Part shown: positions 50,321 to 59,405 of the stretch, piece by piece
How the letters are laid out: every line of letters begins with the position of its first letter
Position numbering within the stretch: the first letter of the stretch is position 1
Source of the DNA: Auritidibacter sp. Marseille-P8566
Lineage (GTDB): Bacteria; Actinomycetota; Actinomycetes; Actinomycetales; Microbacteriaceae
DNA: 64,000 nucleotides
Direction: 5' to 3'
Assembly (NCBI GenBank): GCA_945895375.1
Contig: CAMDEE010000006.1
Location: 42,876-106,875, forward strand
Made by a program: the position numbers and the translations under genes
The notes under the pieces: model-generated
What the model saw: the letters and a program-made list of their open reading frames with translations, nothing else
What the model was told of the DNA's origin: nothing
Databases searched by the model: none

Positions 50321-52441
50321 ATGTCTGAAGAGACCATGGCAATCTCGCTCCCACCCGGTGGGCATGATCTGCCGCACGATCGTTTCCTAGATCGTGAACT
50401 GTCTTGGCTTGCCTTCAACTCAAGAGTTTTAGAACTTGCCGAAGACAAAACTCTGCCACTACTTGAACGAGTTAACTTCCTAAGCATCTTTGCATCTAAC
50501 CTTGATGAATTCTTCATGGTTCGAGTTGCAGGTCTAAAGCGTCGAATTGAAAGCGGCTTGGCTGTCACATCAAGCTCAGGCTTTGAACCTGCAGAGGTTC
50601 TAACGCAAATCAGCCAGCTTGCTCACAAACTTCAGATAAGGCATAGCCAACTTTTCCTAAATGAAATTGAGCCTGAGCTTGAGAAGGCACGAATCAACGT
50701 CACAACTTGGGACAAACTTGAAACGGGCGAACAGGAGTTGCTGTCTGATTATTACCGCAAACAGATCTTCCCGGTATTAACACCACTTGCAGTTGATCCA
50801 GCTCACCCTTTCCCTTACATCTCTGGTCTCTCACTAAACATCGCGGTGATGATTCAACATCCAGAAAATGACTCTCGCCTCTTTGCCAGAGTAAAGGTCC
50901 CGCCAACACTGCCACGCTTTATTCGAGTTCCAGGATCAAGCTCCGGTGTCAAATTCATAACCATTGAAGAAGTGATGGGTGAGCACCTACAAACGCTGTT
51001 TGAGGGAATGAACATTCTTCAGCACCACAACTTCAGAGTTACGAGAAACGAAGACCTTGACGTTGATGAAGATGATGCTGAGAACTTATTGCAAGCTCTT
51101 GAAGCAGAACTTGCTCGTCGTCGCTTTGGTCCGGCGGTTCGACTAGAGGTTTCCAGTAGCATCGACTCTGTAGTTCTTGAGCTTTTGATGGAAGAACTAG
51201 ATATTGAAGAAGAGGACGTCTACAAACTAGAAGGCCCACTAGACCTCACCGGTTTATCTGATATAGCTTTCCTAAAGAGATCAGACCTTCACTATGCACC
51301 GCATCAAAGGCTAACCAACCGTTTCCTACAGGCAGCAGCTGATGAAGGAATCAGCATCTTTAGTGCTCTTAGACAAAGAGACATCCTCCTGCACCACCCA
51401 TACGAATCTTTCTCAACCAGCGTTCTTGCTTTCATTGAGCAAGCAGCTGCTGACCCTAAGGTCTTTGCTATCAAGCAGACTCTGTATCGCACCAGCGGTG
51501 ACTCTCCTATTGTTGATGCTCTTATCAGTGCTGCTAAGGCTGGCAAGCAGGTTCTTGCTCTAGTTGAAATCAAGGCTCGCTTCGATGAGCAGAACAACAT
51601 TGGTTGGGCTAGAAAACTGGAGCAAGCTGGTGTTCATGTTGTTTACGGAATCGTTGGGCTAAAGACTCACTGCAAGTTGGCCCTTGTAATTCGTCATGAA
51701 GATGGCAAACTCAAGCGCTACTGCCACATCGGTACAGGTAACTACAACCCAAAGACCGCACGCTTCTACGAGGACTACGGATTACTAACTAGCCGAGATG
51801 AGGTTGGCGAAGACATTGCCAAGCTATTCAACCGTCTTTCTGCTTACGCCGAAGATCTTTCATTCAACGAGATTATGGTTTCTCCTGTTGGAGTGAGAAC
51901 AGGGCTATCAGCTTTGATTGAAGCCGAAGCCAAGAATGCTAAAGAAGGCAAGCCTGCGGGGATTCAAATCAAGTTGAACTCTTTAGTTGATGAGCAGATT
52001 ATTGACTCTCTTTATAGAGCTTCTAAAGCAGGAGTGAAGGTAGAGGTACTGGTTAGAGGCATGTGTTCGCTAAAGCCAGGTGTTCCAGGCTTGAGTGACA
52101 ACATCACTGTTCGTTCAATACTTGGCCGTTACCTTGAGCACTCAAGAGTATTTAGATTCGTCAATGGTGGGAACCCTGTTGTTTTCATAGGCTCAGCAGA
52201 CATGATGCATCGAAACCTAGACAGACGAGTTGAGACACTGGTTCGTCTGCGGGACCAAGCGCACTTGGATGAAATACAAAAACTCTTTGAATTTGCTATG
52301 CACCCTAAAGCCAGTTCATGGAACCTAGGCTCTGATGGTATCTGGATTAGAAATGGTGCAGTTGATGTTGAGCAGGGATTCTTTGACATGCAGGATCAGA
52401 TGATGCTAAAGACTATTACTGCAAGGCCTGGAACCAAATAA
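50321..52441 (+). CDS. ppk: Polyphosphate kinase 1
   Basis: 706 residues. Makes polyphosphate from ATP. N-terminal FLDRELSWLAFNSRVLELAED; head domain; catalytic PLD-like halves with AIKQTLYRTSGDSPIVDAL, VYGIVGLKTHCKLALV (phospho-His) and RYCHIGTGNYNPKTARFYED, later SADMMHRNLDRRVE. All are present. An AAGGATAAGGAAT region precedes the ATG. The stop overlaps the ATG of the Nudix gene by one base. Confidence 0.96.
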   Translation: MSEETMAISLPPGGHDLPHDRFLDRELSWLAFNSRVLELAEDKTLPLLERVNFLSIFASNLDEFFMVRVAGLKRRIESGLAVTSSSGFEPAEVLTQISQLAHKLQIRHSQLFLNEIEPELEKARINVTTWDKLETGEQELLSDYYRKQIFPVLTPLAVDPAHPFPYISGLSLNIAVMIQHPENDSRLFARVKVPPTLPRFIRVPGSSSGVKFITIEEVMGEHLQTLFEGMNILQHHNFRVTRNEDLDVDEDDAENLLQALEAELARRRFGPAVRLEVSSSIDSVVLELLMEELDIEEEDVYKLEGPLDLTGLSDIAFLKRSDLHYAPHQRLTNRFLQAAADEGISIFSALRQRDILLHHPYESFSTSVLAFIEQAAADPKVFAIKQTLYRTSGDSPIVDALISAAKAGKQVLALVEIKARFDEQNNIGWARKLEQAGVHVVYGIVGLKTHCKLALVIRHEDGKLKRYCHIGTGNYNPKTARFYEDYGLLTSRDEVGEDIAKLFNRLSAYAEDLSFNEIMVSPVGVRTGLSALIEAEAKNAKEGKPAGIQIKLNSLVDEQIIDSLYRASKAGVKVEVLVRGMCSLKPGVPGLSDNITVRSILGRYLEHSRVFRFVNGGNPVVFIGSADMMHRNLDRRVETLVRLRDQAHLDEIQKLFEFAMHPKASSWNLGSDGIWIRNGAVDVEQGFFDMQDQMMLKTITARPGTK

Positions 52442-53382
52442 TGGCGATAGTTGCAGCTGGGGCAATATTATGGCGCAAAGAAAAAGACACTTTGAAAGTT
52501 CTTCTCATTCATCGCGGCAGATACGATGACTGGAGCTGGCCTAAGGGCAAGCTTGATAAAGGCGAAGGAGTCGTTGAAGCTGCTGTTCGTGAAATCAAAG
52601 AAGAAACAGGGATCAAAGTTTCTCTAGGACCAAAGCTTTTCGAGAGCAAATACACTCTTGCCAATGGTTCAAAGAAAGTTGTTCACTACTGGTCTGCCAA
52701 AGTAACTGACTCAGCACTAAAGAAGCAAAAGTTCAAACCAGATGAAGAGGTCAGTTCATTCAAATGGGTAACTATTTCTGAAGCTAAGAAACTCCTAACC
52801 TACGAGCACGACAATGATCCACTAGATGTATTGGTCAAACTGAACCAAGCAAACAATCTTGATACTCGCCCAATCATTCTTTTGCGACATGCCAAGGCAA
52901 CCCCTAGAGACGAATGGAAGAAGGGTGAGGCAACTAGGCCACTACTTCCTGTGGGGCTCGTTCAAGCTGCAGCACTAGCAACTACCCTCAAGGCATATGC
53001 TCCGAAGCTGGTTGTGACATCCAGTTGGAAGAGATGCATGGATACCGTTCTTCCGTATCTCAACAAATACAAGGCCAAGCTTCTTGAGAGATCTCAGCTA
53101 AGTGAACTTGGTGCTAAGAATGGACCTAAACGCACCATCAAGTTAGTCAACAAGCTCGTTGCCTCAGGCAAGGGAGTTGTTATCTGTAGCCATAGACCAG
53201 CACTTCCTACGATTGTTAAGGCTGTTGGGGCTTATGGGGACAAGGCTCAGCGCCAGGAACTAGAGGCAGCTCTAGCCATGCAACCCGGTGAAATGTATGT
53301 CCTTCATGTATCCAAGAACACAGGCAAAAAGGCCGGCAAGATTGTTGCTATTGAATCGATTGGCCCTGCTTTTGCCGATTAG
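52441..53382 (+). CDS. Nudix hydrolase fused to a histidine phosphatase (MutT1-like)
   Basis: 313 residues. N-terminal Nudix box GKLDKGEGVVEAAVREIKEETGI written with all key Glu (residues about 37-59). C-terminal histidine-phosphatase domain from about residue 140 with LLRHAKATPRDEW, ATRPLLPVG, and the second His in VVICSHRPALPTI. Mycobacterial MutT1 has this same layout and cleans 8-oxo-GTP/diadenosine polyphosphates. The pairing with ppk is common. Confidence 0.93.
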   Translation: MAIVAAGAILWRKEKDTLKVLLIHRGRYDDWSWPKGKLDKGEGVVEAAVREIKEETGIKVSLGPKLFESKYTLANGSKKVVHYWSAKVTDSALKKQKFKPDEEVSSFKWVTISEAKKLLTYEHDNDPLDVLVKLNQANNLDTRPIILLRHAKATPRDEWKKGEATRPLLPVGLVQAAALATTLKAYAPKLVVTSSWKRCMDTVLPYLNKYKAKLLERSQLSELGAKNGPKRTIKLVNKLVASGKGVVICSHRPALPTIVKAVGAYGDKAQRQELEAALAMQPGEMYVLHVSKNTGKKAGKIVAIESIGPAFAD

Positions 53383-53385
53383 TCT
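53380..53385 (+). promoter_or_regulatory. -10-like hexamer for the DUF1684 gene
   Basis: TAGTCT, 6 nt before the ATG at 53392; overlaps the preceding stop. It favours 53392 over the upstream TTG at 53386. Confidence 0.42.
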
Positions 53386-53391
53386 TTGTTT

Positions 53392-54177
53392 ATGACTAAC
53401 TCCCCACAGAACTGGCTCGACTGGAAGCAATCACGTAACGCTGTTTATGCCGACCCAACCGGCTTTCTATCCATCACTAATCTCGTCTGGTTAACAAGTG
53501 AACCTCAGGAAATTAAAGGCCTTAGTGGCAGCTGGTATTCCGATGGAACAACAGTCCACGTTATTGATAGTTCAAGCGGTGAACACTCTTGGGATATTGC
53601 CAAACTAGGTGACACTTCATTCCAAACCGAAGGCATCAAAGTTGAACTAGGAAACAGATCTGGCTCTCTGATTGTTAGACCAAGAGACCCAAACTCAGAG
53701 ATGCTCAAGGCATTCTCTGGTTTGAAGACTTTTGATTACAACCCTGAGTTCAGCGTTATTGCAACTCTTGAACCAGCAAGCGCTCCTAAAGAAGTTGTTG
53801 TTGGAACAGTAGTTGAAGGACTAACCCAAGCCTATGTCTCTCCTGGAGTTCTAGTGTTTGAGATTGCAGGACAAAGTCTTAGATTGACTGCCTTTGACCA
53901 GGCTGGCAGCGACGATCTGACTGTCTACTTCAAAGATGCAACTTCAGGTAATGAAAGCTATGGCACTGCTCGTTCGGTAACGGCTAAACACCAGTCAGAT
54001 GGCTCATACATTCTTGACTTCAACTTCTCAACTAACTTCTTCTGTGCTCACACAGACTTTGCTACCTGCCCGGTTGCGCCAGTTGAAAACAATCTTCCAG
54101 TTGCAATTAGAGCTGGAGAATCAAAGCCTGACAAGAGATTCACCGCTGATGGGATAAAGGAACAGGTATCTAATTGA
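53392..54177 (+). CDS. DUF1684 protein
   Basis: 261 residues, cytosolic. Typical blocks: VYADPTGFLSITNLVWLT, FKDATSGNESYGTARSV and the C-terminal YILDFNFSTNFFCAHTDFATC followed by APVENNLPVAIRAGE. The family usually has NPPCA in the second block where this protein has NFFCAHT. Function unknown. The next gene starts within its stop (TTGA overlap). Confidence 0.88.
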   Translation: MTNSPQNWLDWKQSRNAVYADPTGFLSITNLVWLTSEPQEIKGLSGSWYSDGTTVHVIDSSSGEHSWDIAKLGDTSFQTEGIKVELGNRSGSLIVRPRDPNSEMLKAFSGLKTFDYNPEFSVIATLEPASAPKEVVVGTVVEGLTQAYVSPGVLVFEIAGQSLRLTAFDQAGSDDLTVYFKDATSGNESYGTARSVTAKHQSDGSYILDFNFSTNFFCAHTDFATCPVAPVENNLPVAIRAGESKPDKRFTADGIKEQVSN

Positions 54178-55697
54178 ACAATGAAATAGCCAAGGATCTT
54201 CCTCTGCTTCTAAATGAAGAAGGCAAGCCTGCTCTGTGTTTAGTTACCGGAGCAACCGGTTACATCGGTGGACGTTTAGTGCGAGAGCTTCTGCACCATG
54301 GCTATCGTGTTCGAGTTATGGCTAGACACATTGAGCGTCTAACTAGCTACCCTTGGTTCTCACAGGTTGAGGTTGTTGAAGGCGATGCCAATGATGAGCA
54401 AGCAGTCGATAAGGCTCTAGCTGGTGTTGATGTTGCCTACTACCTCCTGCACGCCCTTCATGTTCGTGAAGATTTCGAAAGACTAGAAAAAGAGTGGGCA
54501 ACCACCTTTGGCAAGATGGCCAAGAAGAACAATGTCAAACGCATGGTTTATCTAGGTGGCATGGCAGATAGCCAGAGCAAGCTAAGTGCTCACCTTTCAT
54601 CTCGTGCTGAAACTGGTGAGATTCTTCGTGCATCAGGAGTTCCAACTGTTGAACTTCGTGCTGGTGTTGTGATTGGTTCAGGATCAGCATCATTTGAAAT
54701 GCTTCGTTACCTAACTGAACGTATTCCTGTGATGGTCACACCTAAGTGGGTAACTGTCAGAATTCAACCAATTGCTGTTAGAGATGTTCTTCGTTATCTA
54801 GTAGGCGCGGCTGGTATCAAAGAAGAGATTAATGATTTCTTTGACATTGGTGGGCCAGAAGTTCTTACCTATCGAGAGCTAATGATGCAGTACGCAGAAG
54901 CAGCTGGTCTTCGTAAGCGAATCATCATGCCGCTACCTGTTCTAACTCCAAGACTTTCTAGTGCTTGGGTTGGTCTTGTAACCCCTGTGCCAATTACTTT
55001 GGCTCGAAGACTTATCGACAGCTTGAAGAATGAAGTTGTTTGTGCTGATGATCGAATCAAGAAATTCATTCCTGATCCAAAAGCTGGACTTACTACTTTC
55101 AAAGCAGCTGTTGCTCTAGCTCTTACACGCATCAAAGAAGCCAACGTTGAAACTCGATGGTCAAATGCAGCTCTGCAGGGTGGTCCTAGTGAGCCTCTTC
55201 CTACTGACCCAACTTGGGCTGGTGGAACTTTGTATACAGACATCAGAACAGAGATCACCGCTGACCCAGTAGACAAGGTCTGGCCAAGAGTTGAATCTAT
55301 TGGTGGCGATAACGGTTACTCAACTGCCACCTGGGCATGGGAACTTAGAGGTTTGCAAGACAGACTCGTTGGAGGCGTTGGCCTAAGACGAGGACGTCGA
55401 GACCCTTACTTCCTAATCGAAGGTGAAGCCTTGGACTTCTGGCGTGTAGAGGCCCTAGATAGGCCTAGATTGCTCCGTCTAAGAGCTGAAATGAAGATGC
55501 CGGGACTTGCTTGGCTGGAGTGGAATGTAGAGCCTACGGCTGAGGGGGGAACTAAGGTCACCCAGAGAGCAATCTTCGTGCCTAAGGGCCTTCTAGGGCA
55601 CATTTACTGGCTTACAGTGCTGCCTATGCACGGTCTGGTCTTCCCTAGCATGGTCAAACATGTTGCCCATGGAACACGGATCAAACGCCGCAAATAG
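54174..55697 (+). CDS. SDR-family NAD(P)-binding protein with DUF2867 C-terminal domain
   Basis: 507 residues. Rossmann motif TGATGYIGGRLVREL (residues about 24-38), then YYLLHAL and VYLGGMA, typical of NmrA/complex-I 39-kDa-like SDRs. The C-terminal 170 residues (YTDIRTEITADPVDKVWPRV, RRGRRDPYFLIEGEALDFWRVE) are a DUF2867/SRPBCC-like lipid-binding domain. Substrate unknown. TTG start with the DUF1684 stop; no better start. Confidence 0.88.
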   Translation: MNNEIAKDLPLLLNEEGKPALCLVTGATGYIGGRLVRELLHHGYRVRVMARHIERLTSYPWFSQVEVVEGDANDEQAVDKALAGVDVAYYLLHALHVREDFERLEKEWATTFGKMAKKNNVKRMVYLGGMADSQSKLSAHLSSRAETGEILRASGVPTVELRAGVVIGSGSASFEMLRYLTERIPVMVTPKWVTVRIQPIAVRDVLRYLVGAAGIKEEINDFFDIGGPEVLTYRELMMQYAEAAGLRKRIIMPLPVLTPRLSSAWVGLVTPVPITLARRLIDSLKNEVVCADDRIKKFIPDPKAGLTTFKAAVALALTRIKEANVETRWSNAALQGGPSEPLPTDPTWAGGTLYTDIRTEITADPVDKVWPRVESIGGDNGYSTATWAWELRGLQDRLVGGVGLRRGRRDPYFLIEGEALDFWRVEALDRPRLLRLRAEMKMPGLAWLEWNVEPTAEGGTKVTQRAIFVPKGLLGHIYWLTVLPMHGLVFPSMVKHVAHGTRIKRRK

Positions 55698-55700
55698 ACT
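55695..55700 (+). promoter_or_regulatory. -10-like hexamer for the EamA gene
   Basis: TAGACT, 7 nt before the ATG at 55708; includes the preceding stop codon. Confidence 0.4.
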
Positions 55701-55707
55701 TGGGGTT

Positions 55708-56595
55708 ATGAAGAAGACAACCTGGGCCATCATTGCCCTGTTGTTTGTGACCATTGCCTGGGGTGCATCATTCGTTGTGATGAAGCCGGCCATGGAAAAG
55801 ATTCCGGTTTATGACTTCCTAGCCATCAGATTCACTATTGCTGCTGGCCTAATGATCTTGGTTAGGCCTCAGGTTCTAAAAGCATTCAAGGGACCAACTC
55901 TTATTTATGGAGTCATCCTGGGAGCAGTCCTTAGCTTTAGCTATGTGACTCAAACCATTGGGCTCACACTTTCAACTGCAGCCATCACCGGATTCATTAC
56001 TGGGCTTTATGTAATCTTGACTCCCCTGCTGATATGGATCTTCTTCAAGAGAAAACCAAAATCTGTTGTTGCCATCGGAGCCATACTTGCAACCGTCGGT
56101 CTGGGATTCATTACCATTAAGGATGCATCCTTTGATCTAGGAATTATTTGGATTCTTCTCTGTGCTCTTGGCTTTGCTTTACACATCGTAGGTCTCGGTA
56201 AATGGTCTCCAGGTAAAGATGTCTACGCCCTAACTGTTATTCAACTTGCAACAGTTGCTGTTCTGTGTTGGGTAGGAGCATTACCTGACGGTTATCAATC
56301 GCCGGTTGATTTTGAAGTTTGGTTTGCGGTTATATTCACGGCAGTATTTGCAACTGCCCTAGCCTTCTTTATTCAAACCTGGGCTCAGTCAATCATGGAC
56401 GAATCAAGGGTAGCTATTATCTTGACTATGGAAGTTGTCTTTGCTGCCCTAACTTCAGTTGCTGTTGGTCAAGAAGTACTTTCTCTGCAGGTTATCTTCG
56501 GAGGAACTCTAATGCTGGCAGCCATGCTTCTAATCGAATGGCCTCGTAAAGATACCAAACCTGAAGATGTAATATATGAACCGATGCCTCACTAG
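55708..56595 (+). CDS. EamA-family (DMT superfamily) transporter
   Basis: 295 residues, ten hydrophobic helices in two EamA repeats (TTWAIIALLFVTIAWGASFVVMKP; second repeat IIWILLCALGFALHIVGLG). FALAFFIQTWAQ and the late MEVVFAALTSVAVGQEVLS are typical. Likely exports a small metabolite. The ATG at 55708 is favoured over the open frame from 55660, which lies in the preceding gene. 9 nt before glpK. Confidence 0.9.
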   Translation: MKKTTWAIIALLFVTIAWGASFVVMKPAMEKIPVYDFLAIRFTIAAGLMILVRPQVLKAFKGPTLIYGVILGAVLSFSYVTQTIGLTLSTAAITGFITGLYVILTPLLIWIFFKRKPKSVVAIGAILATVGLGFITIKDASFDLGIIWILLCALGFALHIVGLGKWSPGKDVYALTVIQLATVAVLCWVGALPDGYQSPVDFEVWFAVIFTAVFATALAFFIQTWAQSIMDESRVAIILTMEVVFAALTSVAVGQEVLSLQVIFGGTLMLAAMLLIEWPRKDTKPEDVIYEPMPH

Positions 56596-56598
56596 GAT
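56593..56598 (+). promoter_or_regulatory. -10-like hexamer for glpK
   Basis: TAGGAT, 6 nt before the ATG at 56605; overlaps the EamA stop. Confidence 0.42.
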
Positions 56599-56604
56599 TA
56601 CAAG

Positions 56605-58074
56605 ATGATTCTCGCAATCGATGCAGGAACCACTGGTGTAACAGCTGTAGCCATCAAAGCTGATGGCTCTAAAGCAGCTCACGGCTATCAAGAGTTCCCT
56701 CAACACTTCCCTCAACCTGGTTGGGTTGAACATGATCTAGAAGAAATCTGGCAAGCAACCAAGTCAGCAGTGAAGCAAGTCTTAAATCAACTAGGAGACA
56801 CTAAGTTCCTAGGCCTTGGCATAACCAACCAGAGAGAAACCATAGGCCTCTGGGATAAACAAACTCTTGTCTCACCAACTCCTGCAATTGTTTGGCAGGA
56901 CAGAAGAACAACTCAAATACTTGAAGACCTCAAAAGCAACCCTTCAATCAATAAGGTGCAGCAACTAACCGGTTTACCTCTAGACCCATACTTCAGCGCT
57001 TCTAAACTTCGCTGGTATAAATCACACAAACCAGAGATCTGGTTAGAAGTAACTTCTGGCAATCTGATTGCAGGAACTATCGACACCTATCTGATTTCTA
57101 GATTGACCAACGGCAACTCACACATCACCGATGCATCTAACGCATCAAGAACTCAGCTCTATGACATTCATAAAGGTACTTGGTCAGAAGAGTTACTAGA
57201 GCTATTCGGAATTCCGCTTCATGCTTTACCAACAGTTGTTGACTCAAGTGGACTACTTGCAACAACAGACCCTGAAAGCTTCTTTGGTCTATCGATTCCT
57301 ATTTCTGGAATAGCAGGCGATCAGCAAGCTGCACTCTTTGGTCAAACTCAGTTTGATGTTGGTGGAGCTAAATGCACCTATGGAACTGGTGCATTTATTC
57401 TGCAGAACACAGGAACAGATTCTAAAGTCTTAGACAACGGACTTATAACAACAGTTGCCTGGCAACTAAATGGAACTAGAACATATGCAAGTGAGGGTTC
57501 TGTCTTTGTTGCAGGAGCCGCTGTTCAGTGGCTTAGAGATGGTCTAGAGATTATCCAAAAATCAGCAGACTCTGAAACTCTGGCCAGAACCGTTGAAGAC
57601 AACGGAGGCGTTGTCTTCGTCCCTGCGCTAACAGGTCTAGGGGCACCTTACTGGGAACCTAAAGCAACAGGATCTATCTTTGGTATCACTAGAGGAACAA
57701 CTAACGCTCACATCACTAGAGCAACCCTCGAAGCAATAGCTTTCCAAGTCAAGGACATCTTCGATGCCATGGGCCAGACCGGCATCAAGCTATCAACCCT
57801 TCGTGTGGACGGTGGAGCATCAGCCAATGGACTGCTCATGCAGCTCCAAGCTGATCGACTCGAAGTTCCCCTGCAGAGGCCTACAAACCTAGACTCAACA
57901 GCTCAAGGTGCCGCCTATCTAGCAGGTCTTGGAGTTGGGCTTTGGGGCTCACTTGAAGAACTAAGGATCCTCAACCCAATCGAGAAAACCTTTGAACCCA
58001 AGCCTGTTAGCCCTGATGCCTATGCCCGTTGGAAAGAGGCAATAGAGGCAACTATTGGCTTCGTAGGTAAATAG
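56605..58074 (+). CDS. glpK: Glycerol kinase
   Basis: 489 residues, FGGY kinase. N-terminal AIDAGTTGVTAVAI (phosphate 1), GLGITNQRET, WQDRRT, the C-terminal signature GAPYWEPKATGSIFGITRGTT and RVDGGASANGLLMQLQAD. Phosphorylates glycerol. No glpF or glpD nearby; the EamA gene upstream may share transcription. tRNA-Lys follows by 45 nt. Confidence 0.95.
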   Translation: MILAIDAGTTGVTAVAIKADGSKAAHGYQEFPQHFPQPGWVEHDLEEIWQATKSAVKQVLNQLGDTKFLGLGITNQRETIGLWDKQTLVSPTPAIVWQDRRTTQILEDLKSNPSINKVQQLTGLPLDPYFSASKLRWYKSHKPEIWLEVTSGNLIAGTIDTYLISRLTNGNSHITDASNASRTQLYDIHKGTWSEELLELFGIPLHALPTVVDSSGLLATTDPESFFGLSIPISGIAGDQQAALFGQTQFDVGGAKCTYGTGAFILQNTGTDSKVLDNGLITTVAWQLNGTRTYASEGSVFVAGAAVQWLRDGLEIIQKSADSETLARTVEDNGGVVFVPALTGLGAPYWEPKATGSIFGITRGTTNAHITRATLEAIAFQVKDIFDAMGQTGIKLSTLRVDGGASANGLLMQLQADRLEVPLQRPTNLDSTAQGAAYLAGLGVGLWGSLEELRILNPIEKTFEPKPVSPDAYARWKEAIEATIGFVGK

Positions 58075-58119
58075 GCCTCATAAAAAGTTAGAATAGAAAG
58101 TCTGCAAAGCAGACAAAAA

Positions 58120-58196
58120 GGGCCTCTAGCTCAGTTGGTTAGAGCAACGGACTTTTAATCCGTGGGTCGTCGGTTCGATCCCGACGGGGCCTACCA
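58120..58196 (+). tRNA. tRNA-Lys (anticodon TTT), CCA encoded
   Basis: Acceptor GGGCCTC with GGGGCCT (the terminal pair is G-U), D-arm GCTC/GAGC, anticodon stem ACGGA/TCCGT with CTTTTAA, T-arm GTCGG/CCGAC with TTCGATC, discriminator A and encoded CCA (58194-58196). A 6-bp hairpin GTCTGC-AAA-GCAGAC (58100-58114) ends 5 nt before it. Confidence 0.96.
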
Positions 58197-58200
58197 AATT

Positions 58201-58244
58201 GAAACCCTCGCCACTTTTCAAGTAGCGGGGGTTTCAGCTTTTTC
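58201..58244 (+). terminator. Rho-independent terminator after tRNA-Lys
   Basis: Long stem GAAACCCTCGC/GCGGGGGTTTC continued by ACTT/AAGT (58201-58235), then AGCTTTTTC. It starts 5 nt after the encoded CCA. Confidence 0.93.
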
Positions 58245-58245
58245 C

Positions 58246-58635
58246 CTAAAGATAAAGATCAAGTCTTGAAGTAATCAACTTCTTAAGGGACTTCACACTT
58301 CCAGAGAGTGCTTTTAGGTCTGTCGAATCCAAGAACATAGAGATCGACTGGTCTGGATACTCCAGGAGCATGCAAGGCTCACGGCCTTCAGAAGCTTTGA
58401 GTTCACGCTCATCACGCTCGTTGAGGTGGATCATTCGAACAAGGATTCCGTGCTCCGATAGTAAATGCTGTTCAAGTTCTTTGAACGCAGCTTTCTTCTT
58501 AATCGGCGAGTGTGAAATGTCACAAAGACTGCAACTTCTAATACCAATAAGGTGTCCAAACACGTAGGCAAGTTCGCCAGCTAGTCCGCCGTCGGCGTTA
58601 TAGATACCAATCAGAGTTCCACGGATTTCTGTCAT
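58246..58635 (-). CDS. Conserved protein of unknown function with a CSLCDI motif
   Basis: 129 residues. N-terminal IYNADGGLAGELAYVFGHLIG then RSCSLCDISH, a block shared by a family of small uncharacterised bacterial proteins (recognised by pattern, not by name). The CxxC and His suggest metal binding. Start set at the ATG at 58635 (MTEIRGTLIG); the frame is open for five more codons. Convergent to tRNA-Lys; its end is 2 nt from that terminator. Confidence 0.78.
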   Translation of the reverse strand: MTEIRGTLIGIYNADGGLAGELAYVFGHLIGIRSCSLCDISHSPIKKKAAFKELEQHLLSEHGILVRMIHLNERDERELKASEGREPCMLLEYPDQSISMFLDSTDLKALSGSVKSLKKLITSRLDLYL

Positions 58636-58787
58636 TGTTCTCAACCACAATCTTTAGCTTGCTTTAGCACTTGCTCTGGGACCAGTCTAGAACAGTAAGG
58701 TCTAAAGGTTATTGGCAACTACACATACAGATCTTCAGAATGCTAGGTCGAAAGAAAGTGCAGTGGTTCCCCAAAGGTGAAACCTGA

Positions 58788-59126
58788 TTACCTGTTCCTC
58801 TTAAAGACTTTTGAGTTTGGCGTGAAAAGAATTAGCGAACACACAGCGGTGACTGAAAGCATAAAGATTGCCAAATCTCTATTTACCCATCTAAGTGGTT
58901 CTTCTGGCCCTGTAAGGAAACTGACACAGGGCCAGATGGTCGCCACAAGTTGAAGCCCCAGAACCACATAAGCAGGCTTAGTGATTACTTTCCCTCTTCG
59001 AATTCTTTTGCTGACAACGAGTGCAGCAACAGAGAGCCCCAATAACGGAATAAACATTGCAAGAAGTATGATCCCCATGGCAAAAATTATAGTGTATTTG
59101 TTCCTATTTGGGTCTTTTATATTCAC
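58788..59126 (-). CDS. Small membrane protein of unknown function
   Basis: 112 residues with about three hydrophobic segments (YTIIFAMGIILLAMFIPLLG, VVLGLQLVATIWPCVSFL, AIFMLSVTAVCSLILF) separated by basic loops (SKRIRRGKVITK). GTG start; no strong ribosome-binding site. No family recognised. Divergent from the DUF5522 gene. Confidence 0.7.
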   Translation of the reverse strand: MNIKDPNRNKYTIIFAMGIILLAMFIPLLGLSVAALVVSKRIRRGKVITKPAYVVLGLQLVATIWPCVSFLTGPEEPLRWVNRDLAIFMLSVTAVCSLILFTPNSKVFKRNR

Positions 59127-59162
59127 TTAGAAACAGGGATCTAGGCATACGATTGTCATTCA

Positions 59163-59396
59163 ATGCCTAAACGACATGTAATTCGACGCAACCTCAATCA
59201 GCCACACCCTGAGAGGTTGAATGAGTCAAACCCGATTTATGAAGCAATCATGCTTGCCCATAATCAGTCTCTAGAGGCATGTGAATCCGGATACATTGAT
59301 CCTGAAACTGGGTTCTTTGTTTTCAATGCCCAAGCTCTAGCAGATCAAGGCAAGTGCTGTGCAAACATCTGTAGGCACTGCCCTTATAAGCGCTAG
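59163..59396 (+). CDS. DUF5522 cysteine-rich protein
   Basis: 77 residues. HPERLNESNPIYEAIMLAH, SGYIDPETGFFVFNAQAL and the C-terminal CCANICRHCPYKR match the DUF5522 family; the four cysteines probably bind a metal. Function unknown. TACGAT lies 9 nt before the ATG. Convergent with a 51-residue zinc-ribbon gene. Confidence 0.88.
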   Translation: MPKRHVIRRNLNQPHPERLNESNPIYEAIMLAHNQSLEACESGYIDPETGFFVFNAQALADQGKCCANICRHCPYKR

Positions 59397-59405
59397 GTGT
59401 CTGCG

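Noticed and set aside
58740..58787. A 15-codon plus-strand frame (MLGRKKVQWFPKGET).
   Set aside because: Very short, no clear ribosome-binding site or terminator, no conservation evidence.
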